This document shows, piece after piece, positions 25,106 through 32,733 of a DNA stretch of 64,000 nt (its first letter is position 1; each line of letters begins with the position of its first letter). This stretch comes from Allocoprococcus comes (lineage in GTDB: Bacteria; Bacillota; Clostridia; Lachnospirales; Lachnospiraceae): assembly GCF_013300725.1 (NCBI RefSeq), contig NZ_JAAIMM010000001.1, forward strand, positions 124,001-188,000, read 5' to 3'. Position numbers and translations under genes: made by a program. A model generated the notes under the pieces. The model was not told the DNA's origin, did not search any database, and saw only the letters and a program-made list of their open reading frames with translations.

Positions 25106-25708
25106 ATGAAAACAAATTCAACCGTTATGAAAATTGCGCAGACAGCGCTGTTTGCTGCACTTTGCTACGTAATCTTTACGTATCTGCAGATTAAAATACC
25201 GATGCCGGGAGGAGATGCAACATCAATCCACCTTGGAAATGCATTCTGTGTGCTTGCCGCACTTCTTTTGGGCGGATGGTACGGCGGACTTGCAGGAGCG
25301 ATCGGAATGGGAATCGCGGATGTGATGGATCCGATTTATATTACCGGAGCACCGAAGACATTTATCCTGAAGCTCTGCATCGGACTGATCACAGGACTTG
25401 TAGCGCATAAGATCGCAAAGATCAATGAAAGTACCGATAAGAAATATATTTTCAAATGGAGCCTGCTGGCATCTGTTGCCGGACTTGCATTTAATGTCAT
25501 TGCAGATCCGATCGTCGGATACTTTTACAAACAGTACATTCTGGGACAGCCGCAGCAGATGGCTGAGGTTCTTGCAAAATGGAGCGCAGCTGCTACCTTT
25601 GTAAATGCGATTCTTTCTACGATCGTTGTAGTGATCATCTACAATGCACTGAGACCGGCACTTGCAAAGAGCGGAATGCTGGAAGTGGGAAAGACAAAAG
25701 AAGCGTAA
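25106..25708 (+). CDS. ECF transporter S component (substrate-binding membrane subunit)
   Basis: 200 residues from the ATG at 25106; an ATG at 25094 in the same frame is also possible. About six helices are seen, with the N-terminal ALFAALCYVIFTYLQIKIP, an Ala/Gly-rich LLGGWYGGLAGAIGMGIADV and a later helix ending LRPAL. These fit S components of energy-coupling factor vitamin transporters, which borrow a shared EcfT/ATPase module encoded elsewhere. The substrate cannot be assigned; I saw no riboswitch in the 134-bp upstream gap. Confidence 0.82.
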   Translation: MKTNSTVMKIAQTALFAALCYVIFTYLQIKIPMPGGDATSIHLGNAFCVLAALLLGGWYGGLAGAIGMGIADVMDPIYITGAPKTFILKLCIGLITGLVAHKIAKINESTDKKYIFKWSLLASVAGLAFNVIADPIVGYFYKQYILGQPQQMAEVLAKWSAAATFVNAILSTIVVVIIYNALRPALAKSGMLEVGKTKEA

Positions 25709-25740
25709 AATTATGTAGAGATACATTGATAAGCCGTATA

Positions 25741-25790
25741 AAAAATAGCGGAATGGTATATTTTGTAAATATGCTTTTCCGCTATTTTTG
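25741..25790 (+). terminator. terminator after the ECF S component
   Basis: AAAAATAGCGGAA (25741-25753) pairs perfectly with TTCCGCTATTTTT (25777-25789). Confidence 0.88.
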
Positions 25791-25895
25791 TGTAGAAAGA
25801 AACGGTGTTGGAACTTTCTGATAAATAAAATGCATTATGTGTTGGATTTTGACCTTTTAAAGGTTAAAATAATGATGTAAATTATAATTAAAATA

Positions 25896-25924
25896 TTGCA
25901 TATAATATAAAGGAATTGTATAAT
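25896..25924 (+). promoter_or_regulatory. promoter of the toxin-antitoxin operon
   Basis: TTGCAT, 17-bp spacer, TATAAT. The start of transcription near 25931 rules out the ATG at 25923 as the translation start. Confidence 0.7.
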
Positions 25925-25949
25925 GAAACTAATTAAGGAGGATGAGTTC

Positions 25950-26300
25950 ATGAATACAGCATTATTAGATTTAACCGACAGACTTGTATCAATATCTGAT
26001 TTTAGTCAGGGAAAAGCAGGAAAGATTTTTAATGATGTAGCTGAAAATAATACAGAATATATTGTTTTAAAAAATAATCAGCCAACTGCTGTAGTAGTGT
26101 CTATCAACGAATACAGAGATATACAGGAAAAAATCAGCAAATTAGAAAAATTGCTGGACAGGATTGAGAATATAAGATTACTGAAGCTTGCAGAGAGCAG
26201 AGTGGATAGTCCGACATCTTCTTTTGAAGAATTTGTGAAGGAAGAGGGATTCTCCATGAAAGAACTGGAGAAATTGTCAGAGAGCGTGGAGTTTGAATAA
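25950..26300 (+). CDS. type II antitoxin, Phd/YefM family
   Basis: 116 residues; ATG 8 bp after AAGGAGG. The N-terminal half ISDFSQGKAGKIFNDVAENNTEYIVLKNNQPTAVVVSINEYRDI is the Phd/YefM DNA-binding fold. The C-terminal half is charged and probably disordered until it binds the toxin. It ends with TAATG shared with the toxin start. Such antitoxins usually repress their own promoter. Confidence 0.88.
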   Translation: MNTALLDLTDRLVSISDFSQGKAGKIFNDVAENNTEYIVLKNNQPTAVVVSINEYRDIQEKISKLEKLLDRIENIRLLKLAESRVDSPTSSFEEFVKEEGFSMKELEKLSESVEFE

Positions 26301-26656
26301 TGACATGGACAATAAAAATTACAGAGGAAGCCAGAAAAGATTATAAAAAGATTGAAGGAAGTATACGGGCGCAGGTATTGGCGGGAATTGTGAAAGTGTC
26401 AAAAGCACCACTTCCAAGTCCGAATGGGTATGGGAAGCCGCTGGGGAATAAAAATGGAAACAACCTGACGGGCTTTTTCAAAATAAAATATCGTGGAATC
26501 GGAATAAGGGTTGTATATACACTTGTAATCGAAGAAATGGCTATGAACATTGTGGTTATCTCACAGAGAGATGAGAATTATTGTTATGAGCTGGCAGCAA
26601 AATTGTATGAGAAGTATGGGGATGACATCTTTAAAAATATTTTTGATGATTTTTAG
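26300..26656 (+). CDS. type II toxin, RelE/ParE family
   Basis: 118 residues. ITEEARKDYKKIEGSIRAQVLAGI at the N terminus and GFFKIKYRGIGIRVVYTLV, then MNIVVISQRDENYCYELAAKLYEKY, follow the RelE/ParE fold with an arginine in the RVVY strand. RelE members cut ribosome-bound mRNA. The partner antitoxin is directly upstream and overlaps by one base. The pair lies between smpB and ssrA, the rescue system for cut mRNAs. Confidence 0.88.
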   Translation: MTWTIKITEEARKDYKKIEGSIRAQVLAGIVKVSKAPLPSPNGYGKPLGNKNGNNLTGFFKIKYRGIGIRVVYTLVIEEMAMNIVVISQRDENYCYELAAKLYEKYGDDIFKNIFDDF

Positions 26657-26764
26657 AATGACAAGATGGAATCTACGGTTATTCCATTAACAATATGGCT
26701 CATAATAATCCGTATAAAATGTGGCAGAATAAGCCAGATTGAGTAAAATATATGTGGAGATCCC

Positions 26765-26794
26765 TTGACACAAGCCGGTATGTCCGCATATAAT
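26765..26794 (+). promoter_or_regulatory. promoter of ssrA
   Basis: TTGACA, 18-bp spacer, TATAAT. Transcription would start near 26801, giving a leader of about 84 nt that is removed from mature tmRNA. Confidence 0.75.
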
Positions 26795-26884
26795 ATATAG
26801 AGCAAATGGGAGCGCAGAAGAATTACTTCTGAACGGATCTTGTTTGCAGGAGCGTATTTTTGATGATACGGCTTCCAAGAACCA

Positions 26885-27227
26885 GGGCTTGTACTGGTTT
26901 CGACGGGGGCACGGAAGTCAAGGAAGCCATCCGTAGCGGGACACTACGTTAAAAGTTCCAACTAAATATAAACGCAGACGAAAATTTAGCGTACGCTGCC
27001 TAGTTGCAGCAGTCGGCCTTGAGTCTCTCATCGCTTAAGTAACCGGCTTCGACCAGATGAGGCACTTCGTTTCCAAAGCTTTGAGGGAATGGAAGAATTT
27101 ATGAAGCTACTAAAGTAAGCAGCCTGTTGTTCGGCGTCTTATGGAGGGAATGTCAAAAGAATGACTGTGATGGGAGATGCCTTTATGGAAGAGCTTTCGG
27201 ACAGGGGTTCGATTCCCCTCAGGTCCA
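26885..27227 (+). ncRNA. ssrA: transfer-messenger RNA (tmRNA)
   Basis: 343 nt. The acceptor helix GGGCTTG (26885-26891) pairs with CAGGTCC (27220-27226), including G-U pairs. The T arm AGGGGTTCGATTCCCCT (27203-27219) and the D-like GTACTGGTTTCGACGGGGGC are standard. The tag frame ends GCA GAC GAA AAT TTA GCG TAC GCT GCC TAG (26974-27003), giving ADENLAYAA as the end of the degradation tag; whether one or more codons precede GCA cannot be decided. CCA is not encoded. tmRNA rescues ribosomes stalled on broken mRNA together with SmpB. Confidence 0.96.
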
Positions 27228-27234
27228 TACCTGT

Positions 27235-27270
27235 AAAACCGCTGAAAATGTGATGTTTCGGCGGTTTTTT
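27235..27270 (+). terminator. terminator of ssrA
   Basis: AAAACCGCTGAAA (27235-27247) pairs with TTTCGGCGGTTTT (27256-27268), with a further T run. Confidence 0.88.
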
Positions 27271-27391
27271 AATACTTAAAAAGGGGTGAAAATGCCGTTT
27301 CAGACCGTTTGAAGTCACCTGAAATCGGAAAAATTGTGGTCAAAATTGTAACTCAAAAATTCAAATCTTTAGGAAATCTTGTAGGTGCTTT

Positions 27392-27685
27392 ATGATAACA
27401 TTTGAAGCTAAGAGAAAGGAGTATTATAATAAAAAAGGGTTGATTCCACAAAGTACTCTCGCAAAACTTAAAATGTGTTCGGGAACACCTGAAGAAATAA
27501 AAAAGAAACTTGAAGATTATAAGAATGATCCGAAAGATAATGGAAAAGAATTTATATATGATGTAAGTACCAAAACGATTGAGGACTTATGTCAGTTGCT
27601 TCAGTGCCAGCCACAGGATATTATGGATTGGGAAGTGAAATTAGATCCTGAATTATCGTATGAGAGGAAATTTTGCGAAGAATAA
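27392..27685 (+). CDS. HTH-type (Cro/CI-like) protein, divergent
   Basis: 97 residues. The C-terminal half, VSTKTIEDLCQLLQCQPQDIMDWEV, matches the end of short phage-like HTH regulators (TLekLCelLdCqpgDll). The N-terminal part, LIPQSTLAKLKMCSG, could supply the recognition region. Between them is a charged insertion of about 25 residues not usual for the family. The gene has lower GC than its neighbours and stands alone downstream of ssrA. It may be a remnant of mobile DNA or a solitary regulator. Confidence 0.6.
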   Translation: MITFEAKRKEYYNKKGLIPQSTLAKLKMCSGTPEEIKKKLEDYKNDPKDNGKEFIYDVSTKTIEDLCQLLQCQPQDIMDWEVKLDPELSYERKFCEE

Positions 27686-27804
27686 GCAAATTTTAGCAAA
27701 ATCAAAAAATCGAGGTCGAAAATCCCCCGTAAAATAAGGGCTTCTGAGCCTTAATTTCCCGATGAAACCGGGTTTTCATTTCAAACAGGAAGGGAGCTGA
27801 AAAT

Positions 27805-28350
27805 ATGCCATTACCAAAAGAACATATTTACACAACAAAAGATATTTATGAACTTCCGGAAGGACAGCGTGCTGAGCTGATAGATGGGACGATTTATGAT
27901 ATGGCACCGCAAAGCAGATTGCATCAGAAAATATCTACAAGATTAGCAAGTATCATTGATAGATATATTTCAGATAACAATGGAAAATGTGAAGTATATT
28001 CAGCTCCATTTGCAGTATTTTTGAATGAAGATGACAGAAATTATGTTGAACCGGATGTGTCAGTTATTTGTGATCCGAATAAGTTAGATGATAAGGGATG
28101 CAACGGTGCGCCTGATTGGATTATTGAAATTGTATCGCCAAGTAGTCAGCGCATGGATTATATGACAAAGTTGTTTAAATATCGTACAGCTGGTGTAAGG
28201 GAATATTGGATTGTTGATCCGACACAAGAAAGAGTTCAGGTTTATTCATTTGGAATACCGGAAGATTTTATGCAGTATTCATTCGATGAAGAAATACCAG
28301 TGGGAATTTATCCAGGCTTTAGGATAAATATAGCAGAGTTATTGAAGTAG
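27805..28350 (+). CDS. Uma2-family (DUF820) endonuclease-like protein
   Basis: 181 residues, with GAAGGGAG before the ATG. LPEGQRAELIDGTIYDMAPQSRLHQKIST, VEPDVSVICDPNKLDDKGCNGAPDWIIEIVSPSSQRMDYMTKLFKYRTAGVREYWIVDP is the Uma2 pattern of the PD-(D/E)XK nuclease fold: the EPD, EIVSPS and K residues form the predicted active site. These proteins are abundant in cyanobacteria and found in scattered Firmicutes; their biological role is unknown. No partner gene is adjacent. Confidence 0.9.
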   Translation: MPLPKEHIYTTKDIYELPEGQRAELIDGTIYDMAPQSRLHQKISTRLASIIDRYISDNNGKCEVYSAPFAVFLNEDDRNYVEPDVSVICDPNKLDDKGCNGAPDWIIEIVSPSSQRMDYMTKLFKYRTAGVREYWIVDPTQERVQVYSFGIPEDFMQYSFDEEIPVGIYPGFRINIAELLK

Positions 28351-28477
28351 AAGAGAGACGATTAAGGATGTTGGAAATATATGTCACGTACACAAGTAAA
28401 TGTAAATGAAGAGACAAAAGGTGAAAGAAATGCTATACAGAAGCAAGAAGCCTTTTCCAAATAAAGAACACCAATTT

Positions 28478-28504
28478 GAGGAGAGAGCGAAATGCTCTCT
28501 CCTC
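28478..28504 (+). terminator. bidirectional hairpin terminator
   Basis: GAGGAGAGAGC / GCTCTCTCCTC, 11 perfect bp with a 5-base loop, lying between the convergent Uma2 and DUF3343 genes. Confidence 0.8.
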
Positions 28505-28524
28505 ATTTATCATACACTCTGCAT

Positions 28525-28803
28525 TTAACAATATCGGTCTCTCTTTTTCTGCAACTGGTTTTCCAATGGAACGATGTTTACATATTCGGCATGATTCTCT
28601 TCGATGCATGTCCTGACAGCATCAATGTCATCCGGATGGATCAGAAGCGCCATCCCGCAGGCTGCTTTGCCGTCAGTGTCACGTGGGGCAGGTGCGATCC
28701 GGTTAGGAAGACCTTGCTTATCCAGAAGCTCATGGAGCATCATGCCCTGTGTGTGATTGTCAAAGAGAATATAATAACGGATATGTTTATTTTTTTCTTC
28801 CAT
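28525..28803 (-). CDS. DUF3343 protein (putative Se/S carrier-like)
   Basis: 92 residues. YYILFDNHTQGMMLHELLDKQGLPNRIAPAPR and the single cysteine in ACGMALLIHPDD fit DUF3343, small proteins described as possible selenium or sulfur carriers. It lies 1 bp after the reductase gene at 28805 on the same strand, so both come from one transcript. In many anaerobes DUF3343 accompanies 2-hydroxyacyl-CoA dehydratase-like reductases; what it does there is unknown. Confidence 0.8.
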   Translation of the reverse strand: MEEKNKHIRYYILFDNHTQGMMLHELLDKQGLPNRIAPAPRDTDGKAACGMALLIHPDDIDAVRTCIEENHAEYVNIVPLENQLQKKRDRYC

Positions 28804-28804
28804 T

Positions 28805-30085
28805 TTACTGATTCAGCATCTCCACAAATGCACCGATTCTTGTACGAAGCTGTTCAGCATCTTTATCGGTGTAATCTGTTTCCAGAGAGAGTACCGGAAT
28901 ATTTTTCGCCTTCAGTGCTTCAGAAACTGCAAGCTTTTCTGTGTCGTACAGGCAGCAGAACATCAGACTGCAGTCGATGACGCCATCTACCTGATATTCG
29001 TCTACCATACGGAGAATGTCGTCGATACGTCCGGTATTTGGTGTGAAGCATGCGCAGTTTGTCTTCATGTAACGTTTGGACAGATTCATGAACTGTTCAT
29101 CCAGCGTTTCACCGGATTCGTCTACAAGATTTTCAAAATATCTTGTTCCTGTACACATCTCTTCACAGACAACAGCAGCGCCGCTTGTCTCGATGATGTT
29201 ATGTAATTTCCAGTTCGGAACTGCAAGCGGTGTTCCCGTGATCAGGATACGTTTTGTACCTTCCGGTACAACGGATACGCCATCTTTGATTCGCTGTTCC
29301 AGTTCGTCAGCCAGACGGTTACACATCTGGGCGCAACGTACCGGATCATCGAAGAAAGAAATCTGGGTCATGAGCAGAGCATCTCGTCCGGAAATTGGCA
29401 GACATTTTGATTTTCTGCAGTCATAAACTCTCTGAAGAGCTTTACGCTTCTCATTGCAGATATTGATTGCTTCCGCAAGGTTTTCCGGTGTAATTTTGTT
29501 TCCGGTGAATTCTTCTACAATCTTTGCAAAATCTGTAATTTCTTCTTTCCATTTGATAATATCTTTCTCACGCTTCATCTGTGGAACGTCCATAATATGC
29601 ATTGGAACGTCTTTTCCGAGAATCTCGTAAGCTTTCTTTTTGCCATCGCAGGTAGTTTCCCCGACATACATATCTGCGATACGGAAGAATGGGCAGGTGC
29701 GTCCAAGTCTTGCTCCTACAGAAGCTTTTACAAGTGGACAGACATTTTTCGGAAGGACTTTTTCGCCATCCGGAACCCAGAACTGGGATCCACCGCAAAG
29801 TCCTGTTACGATACCGTTTGCTGAAATGATCACTTCGTCCGGTACATATACGCAGAAGGTTCCGAATACCTTACGTCCCTTTTTTTGTTCCTCAATGAGT
29901 TCAGCCGGGCGGATACCGTGAACTTCAGCAATAACCATATCCCAGAAATCCATTGCTTTCGGACGGTTCTCCTGTGTCATAAATACATCCCCAACTGCTG
30001 TCGGAAGAACCTGGCAGAGATTGTCATGATTTTTGACATCCATTCCAAGATTTTCCCACATTTTTACATAATCAGCCATTTCCAT
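28805..30085 (-). CDS. double-cubane-cluster anaerobic reductase / 2-hydroxyacyl-CoA dehydratase family protein
   Basis: 426 residues. The sequence follows the HgdB/BcrB superfamily: AEVHGIRPAELIEEQKKGRKVFGTFCVYVPDEVIISANGI at the N terminus, KASVGARLGRTCPFFRIADMYVGETTCDGKKKAYEIL in the middle, and VDGVIDCSLMFCCLYDTEKLAVSEALKAKNIPVLSLETDYTD at the end. The cysteines of each part would hold Fe-S clusters; single-subunit members contain a double-cubane [8Fe-9S] cluster. These enzymes need an ATP-driven activator, which is not encoded nearby. The substrate is unknown. Confidence 0.85.
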   Translation of the reverse strand: MEMADYVKMWENLGMDVKNHDNLCQVLPTAVGDVFMTQENRPKAMDFWDMVIAEVHGIRPAELIEEQKKGRKVFGTFCVYVPDEVIISANGIVTGLCGGSQFWVPDGEKVLPKNVCPLVKASVGARLGRTCPFFRIADMYVGETTCDGKKKAYEILGKDVPMHIMDVPQMKREKDIIKWKEEITDFAKIVEEFTGNKITPENLAEAINICNEKRKALQRVYDCRKSKCLPISGRDALLMTQISFFDDPVRCAQMCNRLADELEQRIKDGVSVVPEGTKRILITGTPLAVPNWKLHNIIETSGAAVVCEEMCTGTRYFENLVDESGETLDEQFMNLSKRYMKTNCACFTPNTGRIDDILRMVDEYQVDGVIDCSLMFCCLYDTEKLAVSEALKAKNIPVLSLETDYTDKDAEQLRTRIGAFVEMLNQ

Positions 30086-30149
30086 TTCCTCCTTTTATAC
30101 AATGACGATTTGTTAGTGTCTGTATATTTTGCTGCTAACTATATAAAAT

Positions 30150-30179
30150 ATTGTACAAAATGACGAATGAGTTAGTCAA
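30150..30179 (-). promoter_or_regulatory. promoter of the reductase-DUF3343 unit
   Basis: On the minus strand: TTGACT (30174-30179), 18-bp spacer, TACAAT (30150-30155). The 308-bp gap to the GNAT gene holds this and the plus-strand promoter at 30281; otherwise only AT-rich sequence. Confidence 0.6.
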
Positions 30180-30280
30180 TGCATATGAAGAAATGCGTAA
30201 AATAACTATAATTAGGACGATATATAGAAAAAATGAATTATTGAAATACGTTTTACGTATAACCATTCAAATGTGGAATG

Positions 30281-30309
30281 TTGAAGATATAAAATCCTTA
30301 TGATATACT
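30281..30309 (+). promoter_or_regulatory. promoter of the GNAT gene
   Basis: TTGAAG, 17-bp spacer, TATACT. Confidence 0.65.
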
Positions 30310-30393
30310 GAAACAACAGATTAACGTATAGAATAGGAATTGAAGAAAACAAATTTATTAAAAATTTAAATATAAAGACTGAGGTGGAAGAGT

Positions 30394-30936
30394 ATGCTGA
30401 AGACCGAAAGATTAATACTGAGAAAATGGACAGAGGAAGATGCGGAAAGTCTGTTTGAATATGCAAAAGATCCGGAGATCGGACCTGCTGCAGGATGGCC
30501 GCCGCATAAGAGTGTGGAGGAAAGCAGAGCTGTCATCAAAAATGTATTTGATGGAGCAGAGTGCTACGCAATCTGTGAAAAGGAAAATAATATTGCGATA
30601 GGTGCTGTGGAACTGAAACTGAATGGATACACGAATAAAACAAAGCGTGACGATGAGTGCGAGCTTGGATATTGGCTTGGACAGCCATTCTGGGGAAGAG
30701 GCTATATGCCGGAAGCTTCCAGAGAGTTATTGAGACATGGATTTGAAGATCTTGGCATGACAACAATCTGGTGCGCTTATTATGATGGCAATCTGAAATC
30801 AAAAAGAGTGCAGGAAAAGCTGGGATTTGTTTATCATCATACCTGTAATGAAGTTCCTGTGCCGCTTTTACATGAGGTGCGGGTCGATCATACGAATGTT
30901 ATGACAAAAGAGCATTGGGAAGAAATCTACAGGTAA
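30394..30936 (+). CDS. GNAT-family N-acetyltransferase (RimJ/RimL type)
   Basis: 180 residues after GAGGTGG. LKTERLILRKWTEEDAESLFEYA is the usual start of RimJ/RimL-like acetyltransferases, and GYWLGQPFWGRGYMPEASRELLRHGFEDLG contains the acetyl-CoA-binding region. NLKSKRVQEKLGFVY is the conserved C-terminal helix. The target (ribosomal protein, peptide or small amine) is unknown. Monocistronic. Confidence 0.88.
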   Translation: MLKTERLILRKWTEEDAESLFEYAKDPEIGPAAGWPPHKSVEESRAVIKNVFDGAECYAICEKENNIAIGAVELKLNGYTNKTKRDDECELGYWLGQPFWGRGYMPEASRELLRHGFEDLGMTTIWCAYYDGNLKSKRVQEKLGFVYHHTCNEVPVPLLHEVRVDHTNVMTKEHWEEIYR

Positions 30937-31013
30937 TGGTCTGGAAAGCAGGAAGTAAGGGGGAGATATGCTGACGGAAAAAGAGAAAATCTGTAAAAAA
31001 ACTGAAAAAAGTA

Positions 31014-31042
31014 TTGACATTTGTAGAAAATAATAGTAGAAT
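31014..31042 (+). promoter_or_regulatory. promoter of the tRNA-Val/tRNA-Met operon
   Basis: TTGACA, 17-bp spacer, TAGAAT. Confidence 0.75.
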
Positions 31043-31066
31043 AAACAAGTCGCATAAATGTGATGA

Positions 31067-31139
31067 GGGATCATAGCTCAGCTGGGAGAGCATCTGCCTT
31101 ACAAGCAGAGGGTCATAGGTTCGAGCCCTATTGGTCCCA
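31067..31139 (+). tRNA. tRNA-Val (anticodon TAC)
   Basis: 73 nt. Acceptor GGGATCA pairs with TGGTCCC, discriminator A. Anticodon stem TCTGC/GCAGA with loop CTTACAA gives TAC. T arm ATAGGTTCGAGCCCTAT. CCA is not encoded. Confidence 0.95.
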
Positions 31140-31166
31140 CTACAACATAAGTTGTAAATTTCATAT

Positions 31167-31240
31167 GGCGGGATAGCTCAGTTGGCTAGAGCACGCGGTT
31201 CATACCCGCGGTGTCGCTGGTTCAAATCCAGTTCCCGCTA
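31167..31240 (+). tRNA. tRNA-Met (anticodon CAT), elongator type
   Basis: 74 nt. Acceptor GGCGGGA with TCCCGCT, discriminator A; the G1-U72 wobble is also found in the Bacillus elongator tRNA-Met. Loop TTCATAC in the stem GCGG/CCGC gives CAT. A tRNA-Ile2 carrying lysidine would have the same anticodon, but the body resembles elongator Met. Confidence 0.93.
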
Positions 31241-31242
31241 CT

Positions 31243-31277
31243 AAAGAAGGAGTCCTTGTGTGGGGCTTCTTTTTTTA
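31243..31277 (+). terminator. terminator of the tRNA operon
   Basis: AAAGAAGGAGTCC pairs with GGGGCTTCTTT, then a T run. Confidence 0.85.
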
Positions 31278-31451
31278 CATAGCAGAAAGTTTTACATTAT
31301 CTAACGTCTTAAAGCTTCTACATATACAATAACGAACATCCCCACACATCGCCCCCACAACCAATAACCTTGAACGCCAGTTTCATGAAGACTGGTGTTA
31401 CAGCCTTATTCGTCAATAACTTTTATCTATTCCCTCATGCCATTATTTTCC

Positions 31452-31480
31452 TTGCACCCTACCACAAAATGAATTATCCT
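31452..31480 (+). promoter_or_regulatory. promoter of the VOC/pentapeptide genes
   Basis: TTGCAC, 17-bp spacer, TATCCT. The 240 bp before it (31277-31451) hold nothing recognisable except the small hairpin CCAGT-ttcatgaag-ACTGG. Confidence 0.5.
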
Positions 31481-31520
31481 AAAATAGAACACAAACTGCG
31501 AAAACAGGAGGATATAGACT

Positions 31521-31862
31521 ATGGCAAAAATCGATCATGCAGCGATCCGAACTGCATCTTATGAGGACGCACAGAAATTTTTTGAAGATGTATTTGAAAT
31601 GCATATGTGGAGAGAAATCGGTGAAAAGCCGGGAAGAAAATGCTGGTACGAAGAAGGAATCCAGCTCTGCGAAATGGAAGAGATCAATACAGAAGGAGAA
31701 AATGGATACGACCATATTTCGATTGCGGTAGATTCTGTAGAAGAGACGATGGAAAAGATCAAAGCTTATCCGGTAAAAGCAATCAATGACCACTGGTTTT
31801 CATTACCGAATGGAACGAAAATAGAATTAAAACTTCTGGAAAACTGGAAAGTAAATAAGTAA
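31521..31862 (+). CDS. VOC (glyoxalase/bleomycin resistance) superfamily protein
   Basis: 113 residues with CAGGAGG upstream. KIDHAAIRTASYEDAQKFFEDVFEMHMWRE at the N terminus and GYDHISIAVDSVEETMEKIKAYPVK in the middle are the two beta-alpha-beta modules of the vicinal oxygen chelate fold, with His4 and the later His and Glu (IELKLLE) as possible metal ligands. The single domain would form a dimer. Substrate unknown. Confidence 0.85.
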   Translation: MAKIDHAAIRTASYEDAQKFFEDVFEMHMWREIGEKPGRKCWYEEGIQLCEMEEINTEGENGYDHISIAVDSVEETMEKIKAYPVKAINDHWFSLPNGTKIELKLLENWKVNK

Positions 31863-31899
31863 GATTTTGGAGAGTTTATTTTCGGGCAGGTAAAGTCAG

Positions 31900-32637
31900 A
31901 TGAGAAAGATCAGAGAAGAAGAGTTAAAAAGTATGCTGGAGAGCAGAGTAGCGGGAGAGACACTTGATTTAAACCAGTGTTCCTTTGAAAATATGGATTT
32001 GGGTGGCTGGAATCTGCAGAATATCAATTTCGATGACTGCGATTTTAAAGGAATTACATTTGACGGGGCAGACCTTTCCGGGATAACGGCGCGGAATGCT
32101 CTTTTTGGTGAACTGATTCTCCCGGATGGTTCCAAAATGAAAACCAGTCTTTCTGGATGCAATTTGCAAAATGCGATTCTCGAGTCAGCAGATTTCAGAG
32201 GCTGTGATCTGCGAGATGCGGATATCCGGGGAGCAGATGTATATTCTGCCGCTTTTTATCAGGCGGATCTGACTGGAATTCAGGCGGATGAGACGACAAA
32301 GCATTTCTGGATGTCATGTCCGGAAAAGGGAGCGTTTCTTGGATGGAAGGTCTGTTATGGATGCCGGATCGTCCTGCTTCTGATACCAGAGGATGCAAGG
32401 CGCGTTTCGGGAACGAGAGAGGAGATCCGCTGCGAAAAGGCAAAGGTACTGACGATTGATTCTATAGATGGCAAAGAAAATTATACGGAGGCACACTCTT
32501 ACGTGGACGAAAATTTCTATTACAGAGTAGGGCAGATGGCATATGCAGAGAATTTCAATCCAGACCGGTTTGTAGATTCCGGCGGCGGGATTCATGTCTG
32601 GCTTTCGAGAGAAGAGGCAATCGCATATCTGGGATAA
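31900..32637 (+). CDS. pentapeptide-repeat protein with DUF5758-like C-terminal domain
   Basis: 245 residues. Residues about 20-125 contain pentapeptide repeats (FENMDLGGWNLQNINFDDCDF, then DLSGI, NLQNAILESADFRGCDLRDADIRGADV), expected to form a right-handed quadrilateral helix. The C-terminal 120 residues (KGAFLGWKVCYGCRIVLLLIPEDARRVSGT, EAHSYVDENFYYRVGQ) resemble DUF5758, often fused to such repeats. It is likely in one transcript with the VOC gene, 38 bp upstream. Function unknown. Confidence 0.82.
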   Translation: MRKIREEELKSMLESRVAGETLDLNQCSFENMDLGGWNLQNINFDDCDFKGITFDGADLSGITARNALFGELILPDGSKMKTSLSGCNLQNAILESADFRGCDLRDADIRGADVYSAAFYQADLTGIQADETTKHFWMSCPEKGAFLGWKVCYGCRIVLLLIPEDARRVSGTREEIRCEKAKVLTIDSIDGKENYTEAHSYVDENFYYRVGQMAYAENFNPDRFVDSGGGIHVWLSREEAIAYLG

Positions 32638-32700
32638 GAAAAAGATAGAGTACGTTTAGAAGAAGGAAATAGATTCTTTAAAACGTATTCTATCTTTTTG
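32638..32700 (+). terminator. bidirectional terminator between convergent genes
   Basis: The arms AAAAAGATAGAGTACGTTT and AAACGTATTCTATCTTTTT pair over 19 bp with one G-U. The A/T tracts serve both directions. Confidence 0.85.
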
Positions 32701-32733
32701 ATTTTTGGAATCATTGAAATCTATGACTGGGAT

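Noticed and set aside
28381-28464. 27-codon open frame after the Uma2 gene
   Set aside because: No clear binding site, no family, and the next feature is the shared terminator hairpin.
26885-28504. Genomic island integrated at ssrA
   Set aside because: The genes downstream (HTH, Uma2) look accessory, but there is no integrase and no second copy of the ssrA 3' end in the following DNA.
31370-31564. 64-codon frame before the VOC gene
   Set aside because: It overlaps the VOC promoter and start region and lacks a ribosome binding site.
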